DNA of 64,000 nucleotides from contig WRMB01000011.1 in the NCBI GenBank assembly GCA_009777345.1, forward strand, positions 1-64,000. Reading direction: 5' to 3'. The translations under genes and the position numbers were made by a program. Positions 49,035-57,721 of the stretch are shown here, in pieces. Source of the stretch: Micrococcales bacterium (GTDB taxonomy: Bacteria > Actinomycetota > Actinomycetes > Actinomycetales > Cellulomonadaceae). Each line of letters starts with the position of its first letter. The stretch's first letter is position 1. Under the pieces are notes generated by a model that saw only the letters and a program-made list of their open reading frames with translations, ran no database searches and was not told the origin of the DNA.

Positions 49035-50666
49035 TCACCCGGCGACGGTGCGTGAGCCGTTCTTGACCAGCAGGGCCATGATGGCTGGGCCGCGGGCGTC
49101 GACGGCGCGTCCTCCGACGACGACGCCCGCGGCCAGCACCGCTGTGCCCCAGGTCAGGCCGACGGTCGCGACCAGCCAGCCCCACGACGGCGAGACGAGG
49201 TGCGCGGTGGCACCGACCGGCAGCCAGAGCACGAAGGTCGCGGCCACCCCGGCGAGCTGGGCGGTCATGGCCAGGCTGGACAGCCCACCCCGGGACGACA
49301 TCGGGCTGGCACCGGGCAGCGCTACCGGGTAGATCGCCACGGCGGAGACCACGCTGGCGACCCCCAGCGCTACCAGGTACGCACACAGGGTGCTCCCGGC
49401 CAGGACGAGGCTCCGTCCTGGCATGCCTGCAGCCAGGGCCACGACGACGCACAGCCCGGCCAGCCCTGGGACGGCCCACCCCACCTGCCCCAGGATCCGC
49501 CCCAGCCGGTCGGCCCAGCCGCGTACCCCAGCGGTGAGGTGCAGCCACCAGGCCGTGGAGTCGAACCCGATATCCGACAGCAGGACCAGCCCGGCGGCCA
49601 GGCCCGCCGCCTCGCAGCCCAGCTGGGCGATATGACGCGGCAGCACGTCCGGCAGCTCCGGTATCGTCCCCAGCGACCGGCCCATGATCACCATGAACAA
49701 CGGCAGCAGGACCAGCACCGGGACATTGCTCAGATAGCGCGGGTCGTGCACCCAGTAGCGACGGGTACGGGCCGCGATGGCCAAGGCCGGGAACCAGGCG
49801 GCGCGCCCGGTGCGGGCCACGGTCTGGGCCACCGCGTCGGGCCGGGCCTTCGCCCGCGGCCGGACGTTCGGCGGTGCGGTGAGCGCCCGGTCCAGCAACC
49901 GCCCGTACAGCCACACCAGCACCACCACGTACACCACGGACAGGCCCAGGCGCACGGCGAACCCGGTCCAGTCGCCGACCGCCGCGTCGCCCGGTGCCGC
50001 CCACGGGGCACCGAGCGGTGTCCAGCGCAGCACCGCACCGAACGGGGCCGGGTCGAAGTCCCACTGCACCCGGCCCGAGGTGAGCGTGACCAGGCCCAGG
50101 TACACCGCACCCAGGACGGCCACCCCGAGCACCATGCTCACGTCGCGGCCCCGCCGGGACGACAGCACACCGGCCAGGGCCGTGGTGGTCAGCCGACCGA
50201 CCACCAGGCAGGTCGTCGCACCGACCACAGCACCGACCAGCGCCGGCAGCAGCGCGCGGGGGGTGCCGAGCCAGAGTGCGGTCGTGGTCAGCGCGGCGAG
50301 CAGGGTCGCGACCCCGGGCAGGCCGATGAAGCTGGCCGCGACCAGCCCCGGCGCGAGATCGGCCCCCCGCAGCGGGAAGGGCGCGAAACGGGCTGGTTCC
50401 AAGGTCTGGTCGAGGCCGAACAGCAAGGGCGGGAGCAGCGCCCACGCGACGCACAGCAACGACCCGCCGAGCACCAGCCAGGTCCCGGTCTCCGCACGGT
50501 GGTCGGGCACTACCCGCATCCCCACCGCCGCGAACCCTGTCCCCACGAAGAACAGCATGGCCAGCAACGACGCGGCACCGAGCAGCCAGGCGACGAGCAC
50601 GGCCGCATTGCGGCGCAGGGCCGTGCGGAACAGCCGGAACCTCAGAGCGAGGACGGTCGCAACCAC
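49035..50666 (-). CDS. ABC transporter permease
   Basis: A 543-residue integral membrane protein with roughly 12 hydrophobic segments (for example VLVAWLLGAASLLAMLFFVG, LGVAVLGAVYLGLVTL and a C-terminal VGLTWGTAVLAAGVVVGG). No periplasmic binding domain. It is encoded directly after, and overlapping by 25 bp, the ATPase gene, so the two form an exporter. Substrate unknown. GTG at 50666 is chosen as start. Confidence 0.8.
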   Translation of the reverse strand: MVATVLALRFRLFRTALRRNAAVLVAWLLGAASLLAMLFFVGTGFAAVGMRVVPDHRAETGTWLVLGGSLLCVAWALLPPLLFGLDQTLEPARFAPFPLRGADLAPGLVAASFIGLPGVATLLAALTTTALWLGTPRALLPALVGAVVGATTCLVVGRLTTTALAGVLSSRRGRDVSMVLGVAVLGAVYLGLVTLTSGRVQWDFDPAPFGAVLRWTPLGAPWAAPGDAAVGDWTGFAVRLGLSVVYVVVLVWLYGRLLDRALTAPPNVRPRAKARPDAVAQTVARTGRAAWFPALAIAARTRRYWVHDPRYLSNVPVLVLLPLFMVIMGRSLGTIPELPDVLPRHIAQLGCEAAGLAAGLVLLSDIGFDSTAWWLHLTAGVRGWADRLGRILGQVGWAVPGLAGLCVVVALAAGMPGRSLVLAGSTLCAYLVALGVASVVSAVAIYPVALPGASPMSSRGGLSSLAMTAQLAGVAATFVLWLPVGATAHLVSPSWGWLVATVGLTWGTAVLAAGVVVGGRAVDARGPAIMALLVKNGSRTVAG

Positions 50667-51448
50667 GACAGCCCCACGGGGACGGCCCCACCGCCGACCA
50701 GCTCGATGAACCGGCTCTCCAGGTCCTGACCGGCCGCGACCTCGTCCAGGGTGCCGCAGACCAGCACCTGGCCGCGGTGGACCACAGCCACCCGGTCGCA
50801 CACCCGCTGCACGGTGTCCATCACGTGCGAGGAGAGGATCACGGTGCCGCCGTCGGCGGCGTACTGGGCCAGGATCTCCTGGATAGCACGGGCCGACACC
50901 GGGTCGATGGCCTCGAACGGCTCGTCCAGCACCAGCAGGTCCGGGGCGTGCAGCGCGGCGGCGGCCAGCGCGATCTTCTTGGTCATCCCCGCCGAGTAGT
51001 CGGCCACCGGTTTGCCCGCGTCGCCGCGCAGCCCGAGGGCGTCGAGCAGCTCGTCGGCCCGCCGGGCGACCACGGCCTTGTCCATGCGCCGCAGCATCCC
51101 CGTGTAGGTGAGCAGCTCTTGGCCGGTCAGCCGGTCGAACAGGCGCAGGTCGTCGGGCAGCACGCCGATCCGCGCCCGCATCGCCGTCAGGTTCGACCAC
51201 AGGTCGACGCCGTTGACCCAGACCTGCCCCGCATCGGGCCGCAGCAGCCCGGTCACCATCGACAGCGTGGTGGTCTTGCCCGCCCCGTTGGGCCCGACGA
51301 ACCCGAACATCGACCCGCGCGGCACGTCCAGGTCCAGCCCCCGCACCGCCCGGACCGGCCCGAACGTCTTGGTCAGTCCACGGACCGTCAGCACACCGAG
51401 CGCACCCGGGCCAGGCGACGACGGCACGGTGTCAAGAGTTGCGGTCAC
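50642..51448 (-). CDS. ABC transporter ATP-binding protein
   Basis: A 268-residue ABC ATPase: Walker A GPNGAGKTT, signature YSAGMTKKIALAAAALH, Walker B LLVLDEPFEAIDP, and H-loop ILSSHVMDT. The signature is YSAGM rather than LSGGQ, as in the daunorubicin/CcmA-like exporter branch. GTG 51448 is preferred (MTATLD-like start); GTG 51466 is possible. Co-transcribed with the permease. Confidence 0.87.
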   Translation of the reverse strand: MTATLDTVPSSPGPGALGVLTVRGLTKTFGPVRAVRGLDLDVPRGSMFGFVGPNGAGKTTTLSMVTGLLRPDAGQVWVNGVDLWSNLTAMRARIGVLPDDLRLFDRLTGQELLTYTGMLRRMDKAVVARRADELLDALGLRGDAGKPVADYSAGMTKKIALAAAALHAPDLLVLDEPFEAIDPVSARAIQEILAQYAADGGTVILSSHVMDTVQRVCDRVAVVHRGQVLVCGTLDEVAAGQDLESRFIELVGGGAVPVGLSWLRPSSL

Positions 51449-51585
51449 AGTCGTCCATCCTGGCACGACCCGGAGCAGACCGTCGGTCCAGCACCGCCCC
51501 CGTCATCCTCGTGGTCGAAAACCAGGACACCGTCTACGGCGGGTCCGATGCTGAGCGGTCTGGTGCCCGCAGCGTCACACCAGCG

Positions 51586-52491
51586 TCACACCAGGGTCTT
51601 GATCAGCGTCTCCCGGTCACCGGGCAGCAGGTCCAGCGGCGCGATCTCGGGCAGCGTGTAGGCACCAGGGCTCAGCCGCAGCGCCGCCGCCCGGGCGCAG
51701 GAAACCATTATCTGCGAGGTGAGCGCCGGATTGTCGATACTCATGCTGAACTCGAACGTCTGGTTGTGCGTGGTACCGCTGACACCCTTACGCGTCATCA
51801 AGACACCGCTGCCCACGTCCTTGATCGCGTCGATGCTCGGCACAGCCAGGACGTGAGTCTCGTCCCGGACGAAATGGGCGTCTTCCTTGATCGCTGCCGC
51901 TGCTGGCGCCAGGTCCGCGCCAGGTTCGAGTTCGACATAGACCATGCGTCGGTGCAGACCGGTACCGAGGGGGATCGTGATCGACAGCGCGTCGACTACT
52001 CCTGGTTTCGACTTGGCGACAACAGAATGCCCCATGCTCATCCCCGGGCCGAAGTTGGTGTACGTCAGTCCCCTGGGTGCCATCGCCAGCAGGAGCGTGC
52101 GGACCACCGAGTCGCTACCCGGGTCCCAGCCCGCGGCTACGATCGCTACGCTGCCGTGCTCTCGACCCAGCGTGCCGAGGTCCGACCTTAGCTGCACCAG
52201 CGTGTCACCGTGGAAGTCGTAGCTGTCGACGGTGTGGATACCACGCCTCAGATATTGCGGTGCGGTCTCTGCGATACCCCGGCTCGGGCCGCACAGCAGC
52301 GCTACGTCGACCTTGTCCAGCGCGCTGGCGTCGGTCACGACCTCGATCCCGGCCAGCTCTTCTGCATGTTCCGACGTTGTCGAACGCCGGACGACCCCGG
52401 CCAGCTCCATGTCCGGGGCGGCCCGAACCGCCTCGACCGCATGACGACCGATGTTCCCGTATCCCACGACAGCTATACGCAGCGTTCCCAT
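51586..52491 (-). CDS. ddh: meso-diaminopimelate dehydrogenase, copy 1
   Basis: A 301-residue NADPH-dependent dehydrogenase of the lysine/peptidoglycan precursor pathway: VVGYGNIGRHAVEAV dinucleotide fold, CGPSRGI, AAGWDPGSDSVVRTLL, and THNQTFEFSMSIDNPALTSQ substrate region. It would convert tetrahydrodipicolinate directly to meso-DAP, bypassing the succinylase route. A second copy with nearly the same sequence lies at 54653-55558; they differ mainly in the middle (for example SYDFHGDTLVQL against SFDIHGEELWRL). Flanking non-coding DNA is duplicated too. Confidence 0.9.
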   Translation of the reverse strand: MGTLRIAVVGYGNIGRHAVEAVRAAPDMELAGVVRRSTTSEHAEELAGIEVVTDASALDKVDVALLCGPSRGIAETAPQYLRRGIHTVDSYDFHGDTLVQLRSDLGTLGREHGSVAIVAAGWDPGSDSVVRTLLLAMAPRGLTYTNFGPGMSMGHSVVAKSKPGVVDALSITIPLGTGLHRRMVYVELEPGADLAPAAAAIKEDAHFVRDETHVLAVPSIDAIKDVGSGVLMTRKGVSGTTHNQTFEFSMSIDNPALTSQIMVSCARAAALRLSPGAYTLPEIAPLDLLPGDRETLIKTLV

Positions 52492-52606
52492 TGGTTCCCG
52501 TTCTGTTAGCGGACAGCAAGCATACCAGGTGCCGCTACCTGCACCAGGGTTCGCCCGGGCGCACCAGAGAGGCTCGTTCTCCGACGCGCCACCTCCTGGT
52601 CACGCT

Positions 52607-52972
52607 TCATGCCTCGAAGGTCTGGACGACGTCGATCGTACCCACGATAGCGTCGTTGAGCTCGTCGAGCCGCTCCGCCGGGATCCAGTACTCGAGGATC
52701 GTCGCACCGCCGACCTGCTGGACGTCGAACTGCTCCAGGAAGTCGCGCCGCACCTCGAACCGCGTCACGTACCCGGCACCAGACGCCGGGACGTTCCAGT
52801 CCCGAGCGATCCGCACCGCGTAGTCCTCGTTGAGCACCGGGTAGAAGATCGGCTGGTCCGGCAGCCGGGGCGGCCAGCGCCTCCACCCGCTATCCCGCAC
52901 CAGAGCCAGCTCCGCCGGACCGGTCGGACGCCACAGCGTCACCGTCTCGCTGGTCGCACTCTCGTCACGCAC
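52607..52972 (-). CDS. Small conserved protein (family often annotated ADP-ribosylation/crystallin J1)
   Basis: A 121-residue soluble protein: TLWRPTGPAELALV, RWPPRLPDQPIFYPVLNEDY, ARDWNVPASGAGYVTRFEV and YWIPAERLDELNDAIVG. The pattern fits a family that databases label ADP-ribosylation/crystallin J1 without proven activity. A TTG at 52975 or GTG at 52972 starts it. It is part of the duplicated segment; only its last 15 or so codons survive in the second unit, at 56229. Confidence 0.65.
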   Translation of the reverse strand: MRDESATSETVTLWRPTGPAELALVRDSGWRRWPPRLPDQPIFYPVLNEDYAVRIARDWNVPASGAGYVTRFEVRRDFLEQFDVQQVGGATILEYWIPAERLDELNDAIVGTIDVVQTFEA

Positions 52973-53190
52973 CAACCAAGTTTACCAATTCCACACAATG
53001 TGCTCCAACACCATTTTTGGTCGGCGCCAAGTGTCGCAGACGTCCTGGGCCAGGGCCGTGACACTCTGGACACGAGTGGGGCACCGTCGATCCTGTTCGT
53101 TCCCCGGGTCGTCGGCCCGCCCCCCTGCAGTGGGCCGACAACCCCGCCGACCATCACACCTGGACCACCCAAGACGGCAGGCTGCAGACC

Positions 53191-53418
53191 GTGACCGACG
53201 GTTCACAAGGTCTTGGCCCAGCGTTTCTCCTGACGTCCGCAGAAGAGTCCCCCGCAGGCCAGACCCACCGCCTGACCCTCTGCTACGCAGACATCCCGAT
53301 GTGCCTAGAAGTGCACGGCTTGTACGACCCGTACCCCCTCATGAAGCAGTACTCCGCCCTGGACATGGACGCGATTGCCCAGCTCACTCGGTACCTGGAG
53401 ACCCACCCGTCCAGTTGA
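53191..53418 (+). CDS. Short hypothetical protein, possibly 5'-truncated
   Basis: A 75-residue product (LTLCYADIPMCLEVHGLYDP, MDAIAQLTRYLETHPSS) from GTG 53191. The frame stays open upstream to 53062 with protein-like sequence (PLQWADNPADHHTW) but no good start, so this may be the tail of a broken gene. No family recognised. Confidence 0.35.
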   Translation: MTDGSQGLGPAFLLTSAEESPAGQTHRLTLCYADIPMCLEVHGLYDPYPLMKQYSALDMDAIAQLTRYLETHPSS

Positions 53419-53460
53419 CCCTCCTTCGTCCGTCAGCCAGCAGCACACCACCGTCAGGAA

Positions 53461-53499
53461 GCAAACTGGCGAGCACCTGTTGAGGTGCCCGCCAGTTGC
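53461..53499. terminator. Hairpin between convergent small genes
   Basis: GCA-AACTGGCG-a-GCACCT and AGGTGC-c-CGCCAGTTGC form a stem of about 16 bp around a GTTG loop. It lies between a plus-strand stop (53418) and a minus-strand stop (53527), so it probably ends both transcripts. No U-tract. Confidence 0.65.
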
Positions 53500-53526
53500 A
53501 CTAAAGACGGGAGAGCCCCGTCGGGA

Positions 53527-53757
53527 TTAGAGATTCATGTCGATGATGAACCTCTGGGTGATCCGTTCGAACTCTCCCATGTCCCCTCCAAAACTCACGT
53601 CGAGCACTATGGTACCAACCTGGGACCGAGTGGGACCGTTCCTGGCGTCTAGCCTGGTCAGCGAGTCAGGTACCGCGTACTGGAGACAGAGACGGAGGCA
53701 ACCCGGTCGAACGATGGGGTCACACCCCACCCGCAACGCTCTGAGCAGGTAAGACAT
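53527..53757 (-). CDS. Hypothetical protein
   Basis: A 76-residue frame (MSYLLRALRVGCDP, TIVLDVSFGGDMGEFERI) starting 24 bp after the stop of the LppX-like gene. Weak start context and no recognised family. It may be a real small gene or a gene remnant. Confidence 0.3.
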   Translation of the reverse strand: MSYLLRALRVGCDPIVRPGCLRLCLQYAVPDSLTRLDARNGPTRSQVGTIVLDVSFGGDMGEFERITQRFIIDMNL

Positions 53758-53781
53758 TAGGAACCGTCCCCACTGTCCCCC

Positions 53782-54453
53782 TCATACTGCAGACCAACCG
53801 GCAGGTGCTTCGACAACGACAGGCGCGCCATAGTCCGAGTAGGTGATGTCGAGCACCAGTGTGTCCGGGGTGCCCGCGATCTCCACGGGGATGACCATCC
53901 CGAACCTGATCGTCCGCATCTCGTCGTCCAGCCAGACGTCCGCCATGACCGTGTCAACCAGCAGCGCGTCCGCCCAGGATCTCTTGTCGTCAAAGAAATC
54001 ACCCATCCCGGCTGCGTCAAAAGTCATGAGGTAATGGTCGGCCTGGACGCCGCATACCTCTTCGTTTCCGATCAGCTCGACCTGCCTGATGATATCAGAC
54101 TGGCGTTCGACGCCAGCGGTCAGCTCCAGATCCATCATATCCAGTAGCGGATTCATGTTCGCATTCAGGCTCATGTCCGCCTGGCCCGCAAGGATGTCCT
54201 CCCCGTAGAACGCGCCGTCGACGACAGTACATGTAATCAGCCTGCCCGCCCAACTACCCTTCATGGAGCAGGCGCGGCCGATCAGGTCGATATCGACCTC
54301 GACACGACCCATCGTCTTCAGACCGCGGACGATCGCATCCTGGTTGACGACTACGCGCACAGTAGTGATCCGGCCGAACGCCGCCACATAGTCGCCGAAC
54401 CACTGTTCGAGATCAGCGCTCTCCAGAATTCTTGGTATCGTCATATGTCTCAT
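53782..54453 (-). CDS. LppX/LprG-like domain protein lacking a signal peptide
   Basis: A 223-residue protein (from ATG 54453; ATG 54444 also possible). The pattern of beta-strands, including DALLVDTVMADVWLDDEMRT and LVLDITYSDYGAPVVVEAPA, resembles actinobacterial lipid-carrier lipoproteins of the LppX/LprAFG type. Those are normally exported; here no signal peptide or lipobox precedes the domain. It may be a truncated gene or a cytosolic derivative. Assignment is tentative. Confidence 0.5.
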   Translation of the reverse strand: MRHMTIPRILESADLEQWFGDYVAAFGRITTVRVVVNQDAIVRGLKTMGRVEVDIDLIGRACSMKGSWAGRLITCTVVDGAFYGEDILAGQADMSLNANMNPLLDMMDLELTAGVERQSDIIRQVELIGNEEVCGVQADHYLMTFDAAGMGDFFDDKRSWADALLVDTVMADVWLDDEMRTIRFGMVIPVEIAGTPDTLVLDITYSDYGAPVVVEAPAGWSAV

Positions 54454-54652
54454 GCTACACGACTTGGTTACAAGTACTTCTGAGAGCGCCATGAGACAGA
54501 TCGTGCCAAGACGAGTTCTCAAGACACCCGTCACGCCTCGGACGCACCCGCAGCCCGCGCCTTGGAGACCAGGGTCGAGCGAGACGCAGTCCAGGTCTGC
54601 TCCGGCCAGGATCGCGTCGGCGGTCCTGCGGGCGGCGCCAGCGCCGGCAGCG

Positions 54653-55558
54653 TCACACCAGGGTCTTGATCAGCGTCTCCCGGTCACCGGGCAGCAGGTC
54701 CAGCGGCGCGATCTCGGGCATCGTGTAGGCACCAGGGCTCAGCCGCAGCGCCGCCGCCCGGGCACAGGAAACCATTATCTGCGAGGTGAGCGCCGGATTG
54801 TCGATGCTCATGCTGAACTCGAACGTCTGGTTGTGCGTGGTACCGCTGACACCCTTGCGCGTCATCAAGACGCCATGGCCGACGTCCTTGATCGCGTCGA
54901 TGCTGGGCACGGCCACGACGTGCGTCTCGTCGGACGAGAAGTATTCGTCCTCTTTGATCGCCGTCGCCGCTGCCGCCAGGTCCGCGCCGGGTTCGAGCTC
55001 GACGTACACCATGCGTCGGTGCAGACCGGTACCGACGGGGATCGTCATCGACAGCGCATCGACCACTCCTGGCTTCGACTTGGCGACGACGGAGTGCCCC
55101 ATGCTCATCCCCGGGCCGAAGTTGGTGTACGTCAGCCCTCGCGGCGCCATCGCCAGCAGGAGCGTGCGCACCATCGAGTCGCTGCCGGGGTCCCAGCCTG
55201 CGGAGACGACTGCCACGCTGCCGTGCTCCCGGCCGACGGCGTCCAGGCTCGAGCGCAGCCGCCACAGCTCTTCGCCGTGGATGTCGAAGCTGTCGACCGT
55301 GTGGATCCCCCGTCTGAGATACTGCGGCGCGGTCTGCGGAATGCTCCGGGTCGGGCCGCACAGCAGCGCCACGTCGACCTTGTCCAGCGCGCTGGCGTCG
55401 GTCACGACCTCGATCCCGGCCAGCTCTTCCGCGTGTTCCGACGTTGTCGAACGCCGGACGACCCCGGCCAGCTCCATGTCCGGGGCGGCCTGAACCGCCT
55501 CGACCGCATGACGACCGATGTTCCCGTATCCCACGACAGCTATACGCAGCGTTCCCAT
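54653..55558 (-). CDS. ddh: meso-diaminopimelate dehydrogenase, copy 2
   Basis: A 301-residue copy of the dehydrogenase at 51586-52491, with the same catalytic segments (AGWDPGSDSMVRTLL, FEFSMSIDNPALTSQ). Differences cluster around residues 70-115 and 205-225 (SSDETHVVAVP here against RDETHVLAVP). Both reading frames are intact and both starts have the same context. Duplicated flanks extend past the start (about 70-80 bp). Divergence suggests either relaxed selection or specialisation. Confidence 0.9.
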   Translation of the reverse strand: MGTLRIAVVGYGNIGRHAVEAVQAAPDMELAGVVRRSTTSEHAEELAGIEVVTDASALDKVDVALLCGPTRSIPQTAPQYLRRGIHTVDSFDIHGEELWRLRSSLDAVGREHGSVAVVSAGWDPGSDSMVRTLLLAMAPRGLTYTNFGPGMSMGHSVVAKSKPGVVDALSMTIPVGTGLHRRMVYVELEPGADLAAAATAIKEDEYFSSDETHVVAVPSIDAIKDVGHGVLMTRKGVSGTTHNQTFEFSMSIDNPALTSQIMVSCARAAALRLSPGAYTMPEIAPLDLLPGDRETLIKTLV

Positions 55559-55696
55559 TGTGTTCCCGTTCTGTTGTCGGACAGCGTCTTAAGCGTACCG
55601 GGTACCACTACCTGCACCAGGGTTCGCCCGGGCGCACCAGAGAGGGGCTCGCCCCCGACGCTGCGCTACATCGGCTTCGCCGACGCGCGGAGCCTC

Positions 55697-56209
55697 TCAC
55701 GCCGGGGGCCAGGTCTTCTTGGCCTTGCGGAGCTTGGTCATGGCCCAGTCGTAGTGGCTGGACGTGGCGGAGACCAGGTAGGCGCCGAGCGAGGTCGTCC
55801 CGGTCCAGCGGTACCGCTTCTTGGTGAACAGCTCGTCGTCGGTGTGCGCCTCGACAAGGCTCGTCATGTCCTGGTGGGTCTGGCTCAGTGCCGCCATGGC
55901 CTCGACCAGCCCGATGCCCTGGGCGTCCGCCCAGACGACCTGGTTCAGCTCCGGCAGCGTCTTCCAGGTGTAGCCCTCCCCCGGGATAGCAGGTTTGCGG
56001 TCGGCCATGCCCTCGTCGTACCAGCGTCGCATCATGCGCTGCCAGGCGACCAGGTGGGCCACGACGTCGCGGACGTTGCGGTCACGGTCGTCGAACGCGA
56101 ACTCGGCCTCCCGCTGCTCCGCGGGCAGGGCGGCGACGAAGGCCACGACCTTGTCGTACCCCGCCGCTGCCGCGACGAGCAGCTCGTCCCTGGTCGTGGG
56201 TCTGGGCAC
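55697..56209 (-). CDS. ClbS/DfsB-family (DinB-like) four-helix protein
   Basis: A 170-residue protein with the family pattern MPRPTTRDELLVAAA, DRDRNVRDVVAHLVAWQRMM, YTWKTLPELNQVVW and SSHYDWAMTKLRK. ClbS protects colibactin producers by opening a cyclopropane; most homologues are uncharacterised, so protection against small electrophiles is only suggestive. GTG start at 56209 with AGGAGGG. It is inserted between the two halves of the duplicated ddh unit. Confidence 0.82.
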   Translation of the reverse strand: MPRPTTRDELLVAAAAGYDKVVAFVAALPAEQREAEFAFDDRDRNVRDVVAHLVAWQRMMRRWYDEGMADRKPAIPGEGYTWKTLPELNQVVWADAQGIGLVEAMAALSQTHQDMTSLVEAHTDDELFTKKRYRWTGTTSLGAYLVSATSSHYDWAMTKLRKAKKTWPPA

Positions 56210-56228
56210 GAACCCTCCTGGTCACGCT

Positions 56229-56276
56229 TCAGGTCTCGAAGGTCTGGACGACGTCGATCGTACCCACGATGGCGTC
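56229..56276 (-). pseudogene. Remnant of the 121-residue protein gene
   Basis: The last codons (DAIVGTIDVVQTFE plus stop) and the following bases match the end of the gene at 52607-52972. Upstream the similarity stops. It marks the far end of the duplicated segment. Confidence 0.8.
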
Positions 56277-56326
56277 TTGAACTCCTTCCGGTGGATCAGG
56301 GTTCAGAGTCGATGGTCTCGACACGG

Positions 56327-56358
56327 CTGTGGGGCCGGTCAGGTGACCGGCCCCACAG
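56327..56358 (-). terminator. Strong hairpin after the LysM gene
   Basis: CTGTGGGGCCGGTCA, two central Gs, and its exact complement form a perfect palindrome of 32 bp. It begins 13 bp downstream of the minus-strand stop at 56372. Position and GC-rich stem indicate a transcription terminator without U-tract. Confidence 0.75.
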
Positions 56359-56371
56359 GTTGTTGGTGGTG

Positions 56372-57472
56372 TCAGTGGAGGCTGACCGGCAGCAGCACCC
56401 ACGGGGAGGCTGTCGCGGTGGTGATCGTCCCCGAGCTGGCGCTGGCGTTGACCTCGGAGTACTCGTAGGACTGGTAGGACCCGGTGGCGATGCCGTTGGC
56501 CTCGTGGTACTCGGCCACGGTCTGGGTGCACTCGACCATCGAGTACTCGGCGGTGGACCACGACTCTTCGAAGACCGCGATCGGCACGCCCACAGCGACA
56601 CCCGACACGGAGGCCCCGGACAGGTACACCATGGATTCCTCGTAGCTGACCGACGACACCGTGGCCATGCTGACGGAGCCCGCGCTCTCGTAGGCCACCA
56701 TCACGGCGTACTCCTCGGTGATCGCCTGCTCCAGGACCGTCATCGAACCGTAGGAGGCGGTCGCGGCGACCCCTGTGGTCTCCAGCACGCCCACCACGAC
56801 CTCCGAGGTCATGCCCGGGGTGCCACCCGGACCCAAGACCCAGCCGCCCGAGGAGTACTCGTTGACGACCTGGACGAACTCGACGCTGGTCACCTGCGTC
56901 TCGGAGTAGCAGTTGTAGATCTCCATGACCGCTGCTGGCTGGCACGAGCCGTCCCACGACTGCTCGAACCAGACCGTGCCTTCCGCGAACGCGTCGCCGA
57001 TGATCACACCGTCGACCACCGTCGGGCACCAGTAGTCGACATCAACGTTGACGTCGGTGTTCACGTCCACGTTCACGTTCACGTCGCCACCAGCGGTAGT
57101 GTCGACATTGACGGCCACGTCCACACCCACGTCCACGCCCACGTTGACGTCGGCGCTCCCGTGGTGGTGGTGCTCGAAGTCGGGCATCACCAGCACGGTC
57201 CCGGGGTAGATGAGGTCAGGGTTGTCCTGGACCTCGGGGTTGAGAGCGGCGATCTGCGGCCACAGGTTCCCGTCGCCGTAGTGGGCCTCAGCGATCGCCC
57301 ACAGGCTGTCACCGGGCTGCACGGTGTAGGCGTCCACGTGCTCGATCGTCGTCCAGCCGGGGTGGCCGGGAGCGTCGTACCCCATTTCGGCGGTGGCGTC
57401 GAAGGACACGTTGAAGGACGCGTCGCACGCGTCGGAGGTGTCGTCAACGGGAGTGTAGTCGAAGTCAGACAT
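56372..57472 (-). CDS. LysM protein with Val/Asp repeats and a degenerate C39-like peptidase domain
   Basis: A 366-residue, highly acidic protein without signal peptide. Residues about 49-96 form a LysM module (TVQPGDSLWAIAEAHYGDG, PDLIYPGTVLVM). A HHHH run follows, then an alternating Val/Asp/Asn tract at 108-146 (units such as DVNVDVN). Residues about 172-320 follow the layout of C39-like peptidases: SCQPAAVMEIYN at the Cys position, GTPGMTSEVVVGVLETTGV, AVMVAYES and FEESWSTAEYSMV. The usual His-Ala-Val and Asn-Asp-Pro positions read SVSMATVSSVS and YLSGAS, so the catalytic His and Asp appear lost. Role unknown. ATG at 57472; GTG/ATG upstream gives the alternative MRKVL start. Confidence 0.75.
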   Translation of the reverse strand: MSDFDYTPVDDTSDACDASFNVSFDATAEMGYDAPGHPGWTTIEHVDAYTVQPGDSLWAIAEAHYGDGNLWPQIAALNPEVQDNPDLIYPGTVLVMPDFEHHHHGSADVNVGVDVGVDVAVNVDTTAGGDVNVNVDVNTDVNVDVDYWCPTVVDGVIIGDAFAEGTVWFEQSWDGSCQPAAVMEIYNCYSETQVTSVEFVQVVNEYSSGGWVLGPGGTPGMTSEVVVGVLETTGVAATASYGSMTVLEQAITEEYAVMVAYESAGSVSMATVSSVSYEESMVYLSGASVSGVAVGVPIAVFEESWSTAEYSMVECTQTVAEYHEANGIATGSYQSYEYSEVNASASSGTITTATASPWVLLPVSLH

Positions 57473-57721
57473 GGAAAGCACCTTTCTCATCGAGGTGCCC
57501 AGTCAGATGCCGCAGGTGTCTCAGATGTTCCCGCACAGCTGGAGACGGGCACCGATTCGACCCCGTCAGCCGTGCGACCAGGCACCGCGGGCCGCGGCCC
57601 GACTGGAACCAGCGTCCGCCGAGGCACCGGGTTCGACGGTTCCGCAACGAGGTTCGTCGGGCGGCGAGCCGCCGTCGCCACCACCCCACCTGACCTGCTG
57701 TCCTGCCCGGCCAGGCCCCGC

